NCBI RefSeq assembly: GCF_003464595.1
Contig: NZ_QRZF01000001.1
Coordinates: forward strand, 372,001 to 436,000
DNA: 64,000 bases
DNA from: Bacteroides intestinalis
GTDB lineage: Bacteria; Bacteroidota; Bacteroidia; Bacteroidales; Bacteroidaceae
Direction: 5' to 3'
In this document: in pieces, positions 8,642 through 17,277 of the stretch
How positions within the stretch are numbered: the stretch's first letter is position 1
How the letters are laid out: every line of letters begins with the position of its first letter
Notes under the pieces: model-generated
The model's database searches: none
What the model saw: the letters and a program-made list of their open reading frames with translations, nothing else
Told to the model about the DNA's origin: nothing
Position numbers and translations under genes: made by a program

Positions 8642-9964
8642 ATGAACAGTACAAAAAGAATATCACCGTGGGCATGGGTACCTACCTTATACTTTGCACA
8701 AGGCATTCCCTACTTCATAGTTAACAACATCTCGGTACTGATGTTTGCCAAGATGGGTGTTCCCAATGGAGAGATGGCTTTGTTTACGAGTTTACTGTAT
8801 CTACCCTGGACCATCAAGCCCTTCTGGAGTCCGTTCATCGACATCATCAAGACCAAACGATGGTGGATCATCTCTATGCAAATCCTGATGTCGATAGCAT
8901 TCATTCTGTTGACACTGTCCATTCCGAAACCGGATGAAGCAACAATAGCTGCCGGGACGACTCCCATCAGCATGTTCACCATTACACTGATTCTCTTCAT
9001 CATTACAGCATTTGCTTCGGCCACACATGATATTGCCGCCGATGGCTTCTACATGCTGGCATTAAAGCAAAGCGACCAAGCCGCATTCGTCGGTATCCGA
9101 AGCACCTTCTACCGCCTTGCATCCATCTTCGGACAAGGAGTACTCGTAGCCATTGCCGGTGCCATTGAACTGAGGTACAAAGACATTCCACTGTCGTGGA
9201 CCATCACAATGCTGGTTACAGCCGTCATGTTCAGTTTGGTAACTTTCTATCACCTCTTTGCAATACCCAAGCCTACCTCTGACAAGTCTGTATTGACACC
9301 GGGAACAGCCAATGCAAAAGCCATATTCCAAGAGTTTGGGCGTACATTTGCCACTTACTTCACCAAACCCGGCGTATGGTTGGCCATCGCATTTATGTTA
9401 CTTTATCGCCTTCCCGAAGCATTCCTCATCAAGATGTGCATGCCTTTCCTGGTAGCTTCTAAAGAGGCAGGAGGTCTGGAACTTTCCACAGCAGAAGTAG
9501 GTATTGTATATGGCACTATCGGAGTGATATTCCTCACCGTAGGCGGTATCCTAGGCGGATTATTCGCATCGCGCATCGGACTGAAGAAATCCATTTGGTG
9601 GATGGCAGCATGTATGACACTCCCCTGTCTGACCTTCGTCTATCTCGCCATCGGCCAACCCGATAATCTATTTGCCATTTCAACGGCCATTGCCATCGAG
9701 CAGTTCGGCTACGGATTCGGATTCACGGCCTATATGCTTTATATGATGTACTTCTCCGAAGGAGAGTTCAAGACGTCGCACTACGCCATCTGTACCGCTT
9801 TCATGGCACTGAGCATGATGATTCCAGGCATGTTTGCAGGTTACCTTCAGGAAGCAGTCGGCTATGTCAACTTCTTCTGGATCGTAATCCTCTGCTGTGC
9901 CGCCACTATTGTGGTCACGGTGTTTGCCGACAGGAAGATTGACCCAACATACGGAAAAAAGTGA
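8642..9964 (+). CDS. AmpG-like MFS permease
   Basis: This is a 440-residue integral membrane protein with about 12 hydrophobic segments. It starts WAWVPTLYFAQGIPYF, has a loop rich in WTIKPFWSPFID after helix 2, and HDIAADGF between helices 4 and 5, where AmpG/SLC33-type carriers have a similar Asp-rich motif. AmpG imports anhydromuropeptides across the inner membrane. Flanked by SpoIID and NamZ genes, this member most likely carries a muropeptide or amino-sugar disaccharide. The exact substrate is inferred from context. The stop codon is followed by a TTAATGATTAGTGATTAG tract of the kind that builds the palindromes elsewhere in the window. Confidence 0.8.
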   Translation: MNSTKRISPWAWVPTLYFAQGIPYFIVNNISVLMFAKMGVPNGEMALFTSLLYLPWTIKPFWSPFIDIIKTKRWWIISMQILMSIAFILLTLSIPKPDEATIAAGTTPISMFTITLILFIITAFASATHDIAADGFYMLALKQSDQAAFVGIRSTFYRLASIFGQGVLVAIAGAIELRYKDIPLSWTITMLVTAVMFSLVTFYHLFAIPKPTSDKSVLTPGTANAKAIFQEFGRTFATYFTKPGVWLAIAFMLLYRLPEAFLIKMCMPFLVASKEAGGLELSTAEVGIVYGTIGVIFLTVGGILGGLFASRIGLKKSIWWMAACMTLPCLTFVYLAIGQPDNLFAISTAIAIEQFGYGFGFTAYMLYMMYFSEGEFKTSHYAICTAFMALSMMIPGMFAGYLQEAVGYVNFFWIVILCCAATIVVTVFADRKIDPTYGKK

Positions 9965-9991
9965 TTAACAATTAATGATTAGTGATTAGTT

Positions 9992-11227
9992 ATGAAGAAG
10001 ATAATTATAATATCCTTGCTCTGCCTCCTTTGCGGAAGCGTGGTGCAGGCACAAAAGATAAGAATAAAGACAGGTATCGAAGTCCTGAAAGACCAGAATT
10101 TCAAGTGCCTGGAAGGCAAACGCGTAGGTCTGATTACCAACCCCACCGGAGTGGATAATCAGATGAAATCCACCATTGATATTCTGCATGAAGCACCGAA
10201 CGTAAATCTGGTTGCCCTCTTCGGTCCGGAGCATGGGGTTCGTGGCGACGTACATGCCGGCGACCACGTGACAGACATCAAAGACGCCACCACCGGATTG
10301 CCCGTATATTCCCTTTACGGCAAAACCCGCAAGGCTACGCCGGAGATGTTGAAAGACATTGACGTATTAGTCTACGATATCCAGGATATCGGTTGCCGCT
10401 CATTCACCTATATCAGTACAATGGGACTGGCTATGGAAGCAGCAGCCGAAAACGGTAAAGAATTTATCGTATTGGATCGTCCCAACCCGGTAGGCGGACT
10501 CAAGATAGAAGGCAATCTGGTAGAAGATGATTGCATTTCTTTTGTCAGTCAGTTCAAGATTCCGTACCTTTACGGGCTGACTTGCGGTGAGCTGGCATTG
10601 ATGCTGAACGGAGAGAAGATGATGGCAGCACAATGTAACCTGCACGTTGTGAAGATGAAAGGCTGGAAACGCAAGATGGACTATGTACAGACAGGGTTGC
10701 AATGGGTACCCTCTTCTCCACATATCCCCCATCCGCACTCGGCTATATTCTATCCGGTAAGCGGTATTCTGGGTGAGCTGGGATACATGTCTATCGGGGT
10801 AGGCTATACGATACCGTTCCAGATGTTCGCCGCACAGTGGGTAGAAGCAGAAAAACTGGCGGGAAACCTGAACGCATTGAATGTGCCGGGTGTTGTATTC
10901 AGGCCGATGTATCTGAAACCCTTCTACTCCGTGGGTAAGGGTGAATTGCTGCAAGGCGTACAGGTACACATCATGGACGTGCAGAAAGCCCCGCTGAGCG
11001 ACATCCAATTCCTAGTGATGCAGGAAATCGCAGCGCTCTATCCTGACCGTGCCGTATTTGAGCATGCCGACAAGGGACGTTTCCGTATGTTCGACATGGT
11101 AAGCGGCTCGGAAGAGATACGCAAGCGGTTCTCACAGCGCAACCGATGGGAAGATGTTCGCGACTATTGGTATAAGGATGCTGAAGACTTCCGACGATTG
11201 TCGAAGAAGTACTACCTGTACAAGTAG
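9992..11227 (+). CDS. namZ: DUF1343 / NamZ-type exo-beta-N-acetylmuramidase (GH171)
   Basis: A signal peptide (cleavage near VVQAQ, residues 17-21) precedes a full-length DUF1343 domain. It has GLITNPTG, FGPEHGVRGD with candidate catalytic Glu80, YDIQDIGCRSFTY and LDRPNPVGG. DUF1343 proteins characterised in Bacillus and Tannerella are NamZ exo-muramidases that remove terminal MurNAc from glycan fragments; the family is GH171. In the periplasm this would supply free MurNAc to the DUF5009 transporter encoded at 14301. It starts 27 bp after the permease. The family is secure; activity is by homology. Confidence 0.88.
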   Translation: MKKIIIISLLCLLCGSVVQAQKIRIKTGIEVLKDQNFKCLEGKRVGLITNPTGVDNQMKSTIDILHEAPNVNLVALFGPEHGVRGDVHAGDHVTDIKDATTGLPVYSLYGKTRKATPEMLKDIDVLVYDIQDIGCRSFTYISTMGLAMEAAAENGKEFIVLDRPNPVGGLKIEGNLVEDDCISFVSQFKIPYLYGLTCGELALMLNGEKMMAAQCNLHVVKMKGWKRKMDYVQTGLQWVPSSPHIPHPHSAIFYPVSGILGELGYMSIGVGYTIPFQMFAAQWVEAEKLAGNLNALNVPGVVFRPMYLKPFYSVGKGELLQGVQVHIMDVQKAPLSDIQFLVMQEIAALYPDRAVFEHADKGRFRMFDMVSGSEEIRKRFSQRNRWEDVRDYWYKDAEDFRRLSKKYYLYK

Positions 11228-11359
11228 GGAACAATAAACGCTTCTTGCACCGAAAAGAACCATTAAGGAATCGGGATGCCATGAGGGGTGACAAGTGCTT
11301 GTCATCACAGGCAGGTGAAAGAAGAAAAGAATGATAAGGAAAAGAAAGGCGAAAACACT

Positions 11360-14275
11360 ATGGTAAAAAGTAGCTACACTTCGTTTTTGCAGGGAATAAG
11401 GGGACTTATTCCGCAAGATAGGATATATACCGACGAACTGCGCCGGTTGGCATGGGGAACAGATGCGGGTTTCTACCGTCTTATCCCACAAATCGTGATT
11501 CGTTCCAACAGCGAAGAGGAGATCTCCGACTTGCTGAGACTTGCTGACCGTTACGGTCTGCCAGTAACGTTTCGTGCCGCAGGAACCAGTTTGTCGGGAC
11601 AAGCCATTAGTGACTCTATCCTGGTAGTAGCCGGAAAACATTGGGAGAAGTACAGCATTTCTCCCGATCATGAACAGATTACCTTGCAACCGGGCATCAT
11701 CGGTCAGCGGGTTAACGAGATTCTCGCCCCCTACGGACGTAAGTTTGCTCCAGACCCGGCAAGCGTGAAAAGTGCCATGGTAGGCGGCATCGTCATGAAC
11801 AACGCCTCGGGTATGAATTGCGGCACACATGCCAATAGCGACAAGGTACTTCTCTCCGCCCGCATCGTATTGGCGGACGGCACCGTGCTAGACACAGGGG
11901 ACGACATTTCGCGTGCTTCCTTCGAAGCCACCCACCCCGATTTCTACAATCGCATCTGCGAATTGCGTGACCAGATACGTGCCAACGAAGAACTCGCTGC
12001 ACGCATCCGCTACAAATACTCCATCAAGAACGTAACCGGACTGAACCTTCTGCCATTTGTCCGTTTCGATGATCCGTTCGATATTATTGCCCACCTGATG
12101 GTAGGCTCGGAAGGCACGCTTGCGTTCCTTTCTCAAATTACCATGCGCACAGAGTACGACTATCCGTACAAGGCTAGTGCCATGCTCTATTTTACCAGCA
12201 TCAAGGATGCCTGCCGGGCGGTGGTGGTGATGAAAGAACTCTCAAATGACAATACTTCCGCATCAGAAGCAGACAGAAAGATAGTAAAAGGTGCCGAACT
12301 GCTGGACTACAAGAGCCTCTCTTCGGTAGAAGACCCTGTCTACTTAAAGTATAAGCAAGAAGTTGCCGATGCCTCCGGCCTCACAGCCGTGCTGACCGAG
12401 ACCAAAGCCCGCACCCGCGAGGAACTGGAACAGAACATCTCAGTAATCGAGGAATGTCTGAAAACTTTCAGCACCTACATCCCCGTGCACTTCACCGACC
12501 GGCCGGAAGAATATTCCAAGTATTGGGCTATCCGCTCAGGCATATTCCCATCCGTAGGCGGTACACGCCAGCCGGGCACTACCTGCCTCATCGAGGACGT
12601 AGCCTTCCACATCGAAGACCTGCCCGAAGCCACTGCCGACCTGCAACAGCTCATCGCCCGCCACGGCTACGATGATGCCTGCATCTACGGTCATGCCCTG
12701 GAAGGCAACTACCATTTTATCCTGAACCAATCCTTCAGTACCGACGCCGAAGTAAAGCGCTACGAGGACCTGATGAATGACGTAAAGACTCTGGTAGTCG
12801 ATAAATACGACGGTTCGCTGAAAGCAGAACATGGCACCGGACGTAACATGGCCCCCTTCGTGAAATATGAATGGGGAGAGGCAGCTTTTGAAGCCATGAA
12901 GGCAGTCAAGCAGTTGTTCGACCCGAAAGGGCTGCTCAATCCGGGAGTTATCTTCAATGATGACCCGCAATGCCACATCAAGAACTTCAAACCGTTACCG
13001 TTGATTCCTATCGACGAAGCCAGTCCTGCCGAAAAAGTAAACAAGTGCATCGAATGTGGCTTCTGCGAAGTGAACTGCCTGTCGTGCGGCTTTACCCTTT
13101 CTTCGCGCCAGCGCATTGTATTGCAACGGGAAATATCACGTCTGAAACAAAGCGGCACAGACCCGGAACGTCTGTCTCTACTCGAAAAACAATACCGCTA
13201 CCCGGGCAATCAAACTTGCGCAGGAGACGGACTGTGCTCCATGTCTTGCCCGATGAATATCAATACAGGCGACCTGACCCACATCATCCGCCAGGAAATA
13301 CTGCCGAAAGGTAGTCTCGGATATAAAGCAGGAGATTTCGTAGCCAATCACTTCGCCGGTGTTAAGAGTAGTCTGCGCCCCGTTTTATCATTAGCCAATT
13401 TCGGGCACTCCGTATTGGGAACTAAAGCTATGAGCAGCATTACGAAAGGAATGCACAATGTATTGGGCGTGCCTTTGTGGACGCCTGCCATGCCGAAAGC
13501 TTATTCAATTGACAAGTCACAATTGTCAACTGTCAATTGTCAATTAAACAAAGTAGTTTATTTCCCCAGCTGCATCAACCAAACCATGGGTCTCCCGAAA
13601 AAATCCCCCGTGGAGCAACCTTTGGTAAACAAGATGATCTCCCTCCTGCAAAAAGGCGGTTACGAAGTCATCTTCCCCAAGGACATGGATAAGCTCTGCT
13701 GCGGCACCATCTGGGAAAGTAAAGGTATGCTCGACATTGCTGACCGCAAAGCTGCCGAACTCGAAGCCGCCTTTTGGGAAGCCAGCGAGCAAGGCAAGTA
13801 CCCTGTTCTCTGCGATCAGAGCCCCTGCCTGCACCGCATGCGCGAAACCATTCAGAAGATGAAACTCTACGAACCTGCAGAATTCATCTACACCTTCCTG
13901 CGAGACAAACTGGTCTTCACGCAGACCGACCGCCCCGTAGCTGTACACATCACCTGCTCCATGCGCAAAATGGGTCTGGCAGATACAATTATCTCCCTGG
14001 CAAAACTCTGTTCTACGCATGTCTTCGTACCCGAAGAAGTAGGCTGCTGTGGTTTTGCCGGCGACCGTGGATTCACCTATCCCGAACTGAATTCCTATGC
14101 CCTGCGCAAACTCCGTCCGCAGATAGAAGCATCGAGTATCACTATCGGCTACTCCAACAGTCGTACTTGCGAAATAGGACTGACTACCAATTCAGGTATC
14201 CCCTACGTCTCTATTGCCTATCTCGTAGACCAATGCACGAAGAGCGTGAAAGCTGAAGCAACTGATAACTTATAA
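11360..14275 (+). CDS. FAD/Fe-S oxidoreductase, D-lactate dehydrogenase-like
   Basis: The frame can be extended to a GTG at 11288, but that part is low-complexity and lysine-rich; the ATG at 11360 begins the conserved protein. Domains in order: FAD_binding_4 (FRAAGTSLSGQ), FAD-oxidase C-terminal domain (to about nt 12960), two Fe-S motifs (CIECGFCEVNC near 13050, CSMSCP near 13235), and a CCG-type domain (FPSCINQ, CCGTIW, CCGFAGDRGF). This is the layout of membrane-linked D-lactate or glycolate dehydrogenases fused to their Fe-S partner. D-lactate is the by-product of the MurQ reaction encoded downstream, so D-lactate oxidation to pyruvate is the favoured role. A short CAATTG-rich repeat (13507-13545) is translated between the Fe-S and CCG domains. 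Confidence 0.85.
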   Translation: MVKSSYTSFLQGIRGLIPQDRIYTDELRRLAWGTDAGFYRLIPQIVIRSNSEEEISDLLRLADRYGLPVTFRAAGTSLSGQAISDSILVVAGKHWEKYSISPDHEQITLQPGIIGQRVNEILAPYGRKFAPDPASVKSAMVGGIVMNNASGMNCGTHANSDKVLLSARIVLADGTVLDTGDDISRASFEATHPDFYNRICELRDQIRANEELAARIRYKYSIKNVTGLNLLPFVRFDDPFDIIAHLMVGSEGTLAFLSQITMRTEYDYPYKASAMLYFTSIKDACRAVVVMKELSNDNTSASEADRKIVKGAELLDYKSLSSVEDPVYLKYKQEVADASGLTAVLTETKARTREELEQNISVIEECLKTFSTYIPVHFTDRPEEYSKYWAIRSGIFPSVGGTRQPGTTCLIEDVAFHIEDLPEATADLQQLIARHGYDDACIYGHALEGNYHFILNQSFSTDAEVKRYEDLMNDVKTLVVDKYDGSLKAEHGTGRNMAPFVKYEWGEAAFEAMKAVKQLFDPKGLLNPGVIFNDDPQCHIKNFKPLPLIPIDEASPAEKVNKCIECGFCEVNCLSCGFTLSSRQRIVLQREISRLKQSGTDPERLSLLEKQYRYPGNQTCAGDGLCSMSCPMNINTGDLTHIIRQEILPKGSLGYKAGDFVANHFAGVKSSLRPVLSLANFGHSVLGTKAMSSITKGMHNVLGVPLWTPAMPKAYSIDKSQLSTVNCQLNKVVYFPSCINQTMGLPKKSPVEQPLVNKMISLLQKGGYEVIFPKDMDKLCCGTIWESKGMLDIADRKAAELEAAFWEASEQGKYPVLCDQSPCLHRMRETIQKMKLYEPAEFIYTFLRDKLVFTQTDRPVAVHITCSMRKMGLADTIISLAKLCSTHVFVPEEVGCCGFAGDRGFTYPELNSYALRKLRPQIEASSITIGYSNSRTCEIGLTTNSGIPYVSIAYLVDQCTKSVKAEATDNL
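13507..13545. repeat. Short palindromic/CAATTG-rich element (copy E) inside the FAD/Fe-S gene
   Basis: Outer arms of 9 nt (13507-13515 and 13537-13545) are perfect inverted copies, and the interior repeats TGTCAA/CAATTG words. It is translated in frame as about SIDKSQLSTVNCQLN, in the linker between the ferredoxin-like and CCG domains. Insertion is inferred from its composition and linker position. Confidence 0.45.
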
Positions 14276-14300
14276 CTAATAACTTAACACACTTATTACA

Positions 14301-15488
14301 ATGAACAGTCAGACCAAGACAAACAAGCGCATTCTTGCCCTCGACATCCTTCGCGGTGTCACCATTGCGGGCATGATTATGGTGAACAACCCCGGCACTT
14401 GGGGACATATATATGCCCCCCTGCGCCACGCTGAGTGGAATGGCCTCACCCCCACCGATCTCGTCTTCCCTTTCTTCATGTTCATCATGGGTATCTCTAC
14501 CTATATCTCCCTGAAGAAGTACAATTTCGAGTTCAGTCATGCAGCCGCCATGAAGATATTGAAGCGCACCATTATCATCTTCCTGATCGGACTTGCCATC
14601 GGCTGGTTCTCCAGATTCTGTTACTACTGGGCAGGCTCCCATGAAGGCCTCAGTTTTGGCGAACAACTCTGGGCATCCGTCTGGACTTTCGACCGCATCC
14701 GTATCCTGGGTGTCATGCAGCGTCTGGCCCTTTGCTACGGTGCTACCGCTATCATTGCGCTGACCATGAAACACCGTCATATCCCTTACCTCATTGCCAC
14801 ATTGCTGGTAGGCTACTTCATCCTGCTGATGTGTGGCAACGGATTTGCTTACAACGAAACCAATATCCTCTCCATAGTGGACCGTGCCATCCTCACCCCC
14901 GCACATATGTACAAGGACAACGGCATTGATCCCGAAGGTCTTTTAAGCACCATCCCCTCCATTGCCCATGTATTGCTGGGTTTCTGCGTGGGTCGCATGA
15001 TGCTGGACAGCAATAAAGCCGAGAGTCGCGAAGCGTTACTGAACTCTCACCTGATCAAATTATTCCTGGTTGGTGCCATCCTTACTTTTGCAGGCTTCCT
15101 GCTGAGCTACGGTTGCCCTATCAACAAGAAAATCTGGTCTCCCACTTTCGTCCTCACCACTTGCGGGTTGGCCTCTACTTTCCTTGCATTGCTCATCTGG
15201 ATCATCGACGTGAAAGGATACAAGAAATGGTGTACTTTCTTCGAAGCTTTCGGTGTCAACCCCCTGTTCATGTACGTTCTGGGTGGAGTGCTCGGCATCC
15301 TGTTCGGCAGCATCAGCTTCCCCTGGGGTGATGGCAACATCAGCATACACGGATTCTTATATAAGATTGTTCTTATGCCGATATTCGGTGAGACAGGCGG
15401 TTCACTGGCCTATGCATTGCTCTTTGTAGCCATCAACTGGTGCATCGGCTATCAATTGTATAAACGGAAGATATATATCAAGATATAG
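14301..15488 (+). CDS. murT: DUF5009/COG4299 membrane protein, probable MurNAc transporter MurT
   Basis: This is a multi-helix membrane protein of the DUF5009 / heparan-alpha-glucosaminide N-acetyltransferase-like family. It begins RILALDILRGVTIAGMIMVNN, followed by LTPTDLVFPFFMFIMG and about ten hydrophobic segments. By annotation it would be an acyltransferase. However, the order here (this gene, BadF-type kinase, MurQ) matches the linked three-gene Tannerella forsythia cluster whose first gene was shown to encode an inner-membrane MurNAc transporter. I recall the family match to that protein but could not verify it, so MurT is inference from order and context. It begins 25 bp after the dehydrogenase. 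Confidence 0.7.
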   Translation: MNSQTKTNKRILALDILRGVTIAGMIMVNNPGTWGHIYAPLRHAEWNGLTPTDLVFPFFMFIMGISTYISLKKYNFEFSHAAAMKILKRTIIIFLIGLAIGWFSRFCYYWAGSHEGLSFGEQLWASVWTFDRIRILGVMQRLALCYGATAIIALTMKHRHIPYLIATLLVGYFILLMCGNGFAYNETNILSIVDRAILTPAHMYKDNGIDPEGLLSTIPSIAHVLLGFCVGRMMLDSNKAESREALLNSHLIKLFLVGAILTFAGFLLSYGCPINKKIWSPTFVLTTCGLASTFLALLIWIIDVKGYKKWCTFFEAFGVNPLFMYVLGGVLGILFGSISFPWGDGNISIHGFLYKIVLMPIFGETGGSLAYALLFVAINWCIGYQLYKRKIYIKI

Positions 15489-15562
15489 TAGCAAGCAGGT
15501 AAATCGGCAAAAGACTATAACACCGATGAAATATAAACGATGAATAATTAAAATTAAACGAT

Positions 15563-16402
15563 ATGATATTAATAGCAGACAGTGGCTCTACAAAAACCGA
15601 TTGGTGTGTTGTAGAGAAAGGTAAACTCATCCAGCAGGTTTCTACGAAAGGTACCAACCCTTTCTTTCAGTCGGAAGAGGAGATCAGTAATGAAATTGCG
15701 ACAGCGCTGCTGCCCCAGTTAACGACCAATGCCTTCGACGCTGTGTACTTTTATGGTGCCGGCTGTGGCTTTCCCGACAAAATTGCCATGGTACACCGTG
15801 CCATTATCCAGCATCTCCAGGTTTCGGGCGACGAAGTGGAAGTAAATACGGACATGCTTGCCGCCGCCCGCGGACTTTGCGGACACGAACCGGGCATAGC
15901 CTGCATCATGGGCACAGGTTCCAACTCGTGTTATTACGACGGCAAACACATTGGTGCCAACGTCTCTCCCCTGGGTTTCATCCTTGGCGACGAAGGTAGC
16001 GGTGCTTGCCTGGGCAAGTTGCTGGTAGGCGATATTCTGAAGAATCAGATGACTCCGGAACTGAAAGAGAAGTTCCTCAAGCAGTTCAATCTGGAACCGG
16101 CAGACATCATCGACCGTGTATATCGTAAACCATTCCCGAACCGCTTCCTGGCAAGCCTGTCTCCATTCCTCGCTCAGAATCTGGACGAGCCTTGTGTGCG
16201 CACGCTGGTGCTGAACAGTTTCAAGGCTTTCCTGAAAAGGAACGTCATGCAATACGATTATCAGCATAGCAAGGTACATTTCATCGGCTCCGTAGCATTC
16301 CATTATAAGGAGGTACTTGCCGAAGCAGCACAGGAAATGGGCGTTCAAGTAGGCACCATTCTCCAAAGCCCTATGGAAGGCCTGATTAGCTACCATAGTT
16401 AA
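15563..16402 (+). CDS. murK: BadF/BadG-type sugar kinase, probable MurNAc kinase MurK
   Basis: This 279-residue ASKHA kinase has the phosphate-1 loop ADSGSTKTDW at the N-terminus, MGTGSNSCYY as the second phosphate loop, and GDEGSGACLG. This is the N-acetylglucosamine-kinase-like BadF/BadG/BcrA family, which includes cytoplasmic MurNAc/GlcNAc kinases. The product MurNAc-6-phosphate would be the substrate of MurQ, whose gene starts 53 bp downstream. Because the transporter is not a PTS, a separate kinase is needed, consistent with this pairing. Whether it prefers MurNAc or GlcNAc cannot be read here. Confidence 0.85.
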   Translation: MILIADSGSTKTDWCVVEKGKLIQQVSTKGTNPFFQSEEEISNEIATALLPQLTTNAFDAVYFYGAGCGFPDKIAMVHRAIIQHLQVSGDEVEVNTDMLAAARGLCGHEPGIACIMGTGSNSCYYDGKHIGANVSPLGFILGDEGSGACLGKLLVGDILKNQMTPELKEKFLKQFNLEPADIIDRVYRKPFPNRFLASLSPFLAQNLDEPCVRTLVLNSFKAFLKRNVMQYDYQHSKVHFIGSVAFHYKEVLAEAAQEMGVQVGTILQSPMEGLISYHS

Positions 16403-16455
16403 CCATCCCAGTCCCCATAAATCATAAATTATAACTCATAAATCTCATCATCATC

Positions 16456-17277
16456 ATGGCATTCGTAAAAATATCAGAGCAACCTTCGCTCTACAACGAC
16501 TTAGAAAAGAAATCTGTCCGCGAAATATTGGAGGACATCAACACAGAAGACCAGAAAGTGGCATTGGCTGTTCAAAAAGCCATCCCACAGATTGAAAAAC
16601 TGGTGACACAAATCGTTCCACGCATGAAGCAAGGCGGACGTATCTTTTATATGGGAGCAGGTACCAGCGGTCGCCTGGGTGTGCTGGATGCATCAGAAAT
16701 TCCTCCAACATTCGGCATGCCGCCTACGCTTGTCATCGGACTGATAGCAGGTGGCGATACAGCCCTGCGCAATCCGGTGGAAAATGCGGAGGACGATATG
16801 CGTCGCGGTTGGGAAGAGTTGGTTGAACGTAACATTACGGATAAAGATACTGTCATCGGCATTGCTGCTTCCGGCACGACTCCTTACGTGATCGGCGCCA
16901 TGCAGAAAGCACGCGAGCACGGCATTCTTACAGGCTGCATCACCAGCAACCCCGACTCTCCAATGGCAGCAGAAGCAGATGTTCCCATCGAAATGATTGT
17001 AGGACCGGAGTATGTAACAGGCAGTTCACGCATGAAATCGGGTACGGGGCAAAAGATGATACTGAACATGATTACTACTTCTGTCATGATACAACTGGGC
17101 CGCGTGAAAGGTAATAAGATGGTGAACATGCAACTGAGTAACCAGAAATTGGTAGACCGTGGTACCCGTATGATTGTAGAAGAACTGGGATTGGACTATG
17201 GAAAGGCAAAGGCACTGTTGCTAATGCATGGTTCAGTGAAAAAGGCAGTGGATGCTTATAGGGGGGTAACATTATGA
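16456..17277 (+). CDS. murQ: N-acetylmuramic acid 6-phosphate etherase MurQ
   Basis: This SIS-domain protein has the MurQ signature GAGTSGRLGVLDASE with catalytic Glu81 followed by IPPTFG. It also has NPVENAEDD, IAASGTTPYV and the GSSRMKSGTGQK stretch. MurQ removes the lactyl ether from MurNAc-6-P, giving GlcNAc-6-P and D-lactate. At 273 residues it is slightly shorter than the E. coli enzyme (about 298) but all motifs are present. It overlaps the next gene by 4 bp (ATGA), implying translational coupling with the serine hydrolase. Confidence 0.95.
   Translation: MAFVKISEQPSLYNDLEKKSVREILEDINTEDQKVALAVQKAIPQIEKLVTQIVPRMKQGGRIFYMGAGTSGRLGVLDASEIPPTFGMPPTLVIGLIAGGDTALRNPVENAEDDMRRGWEELVERNITDKDTVIGIAASGTTPYVIGAMQKAREHGILTGCITSNPDSPMAAEADVPIEMIVGPEYVTGSSRMKSGTGQKMILNMITTSVMIQLGRVKGNKMVNMQLSNQKLVDRGTRMIVEELGLDYGKAKALLLMHGSVKKAVDAYRGVTL

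Noticed and set aside
11289..11304. Small hairpin TGACAAG/CTTGTCA before the FAD/Fe-S gene, and an extended GTG start at 11288
   Set aside because: The 7-bp stem is too short to call a regulator or terminator, and the extra N-terminus is lysine-rich low-complexity; ATG 11360 is the better start.
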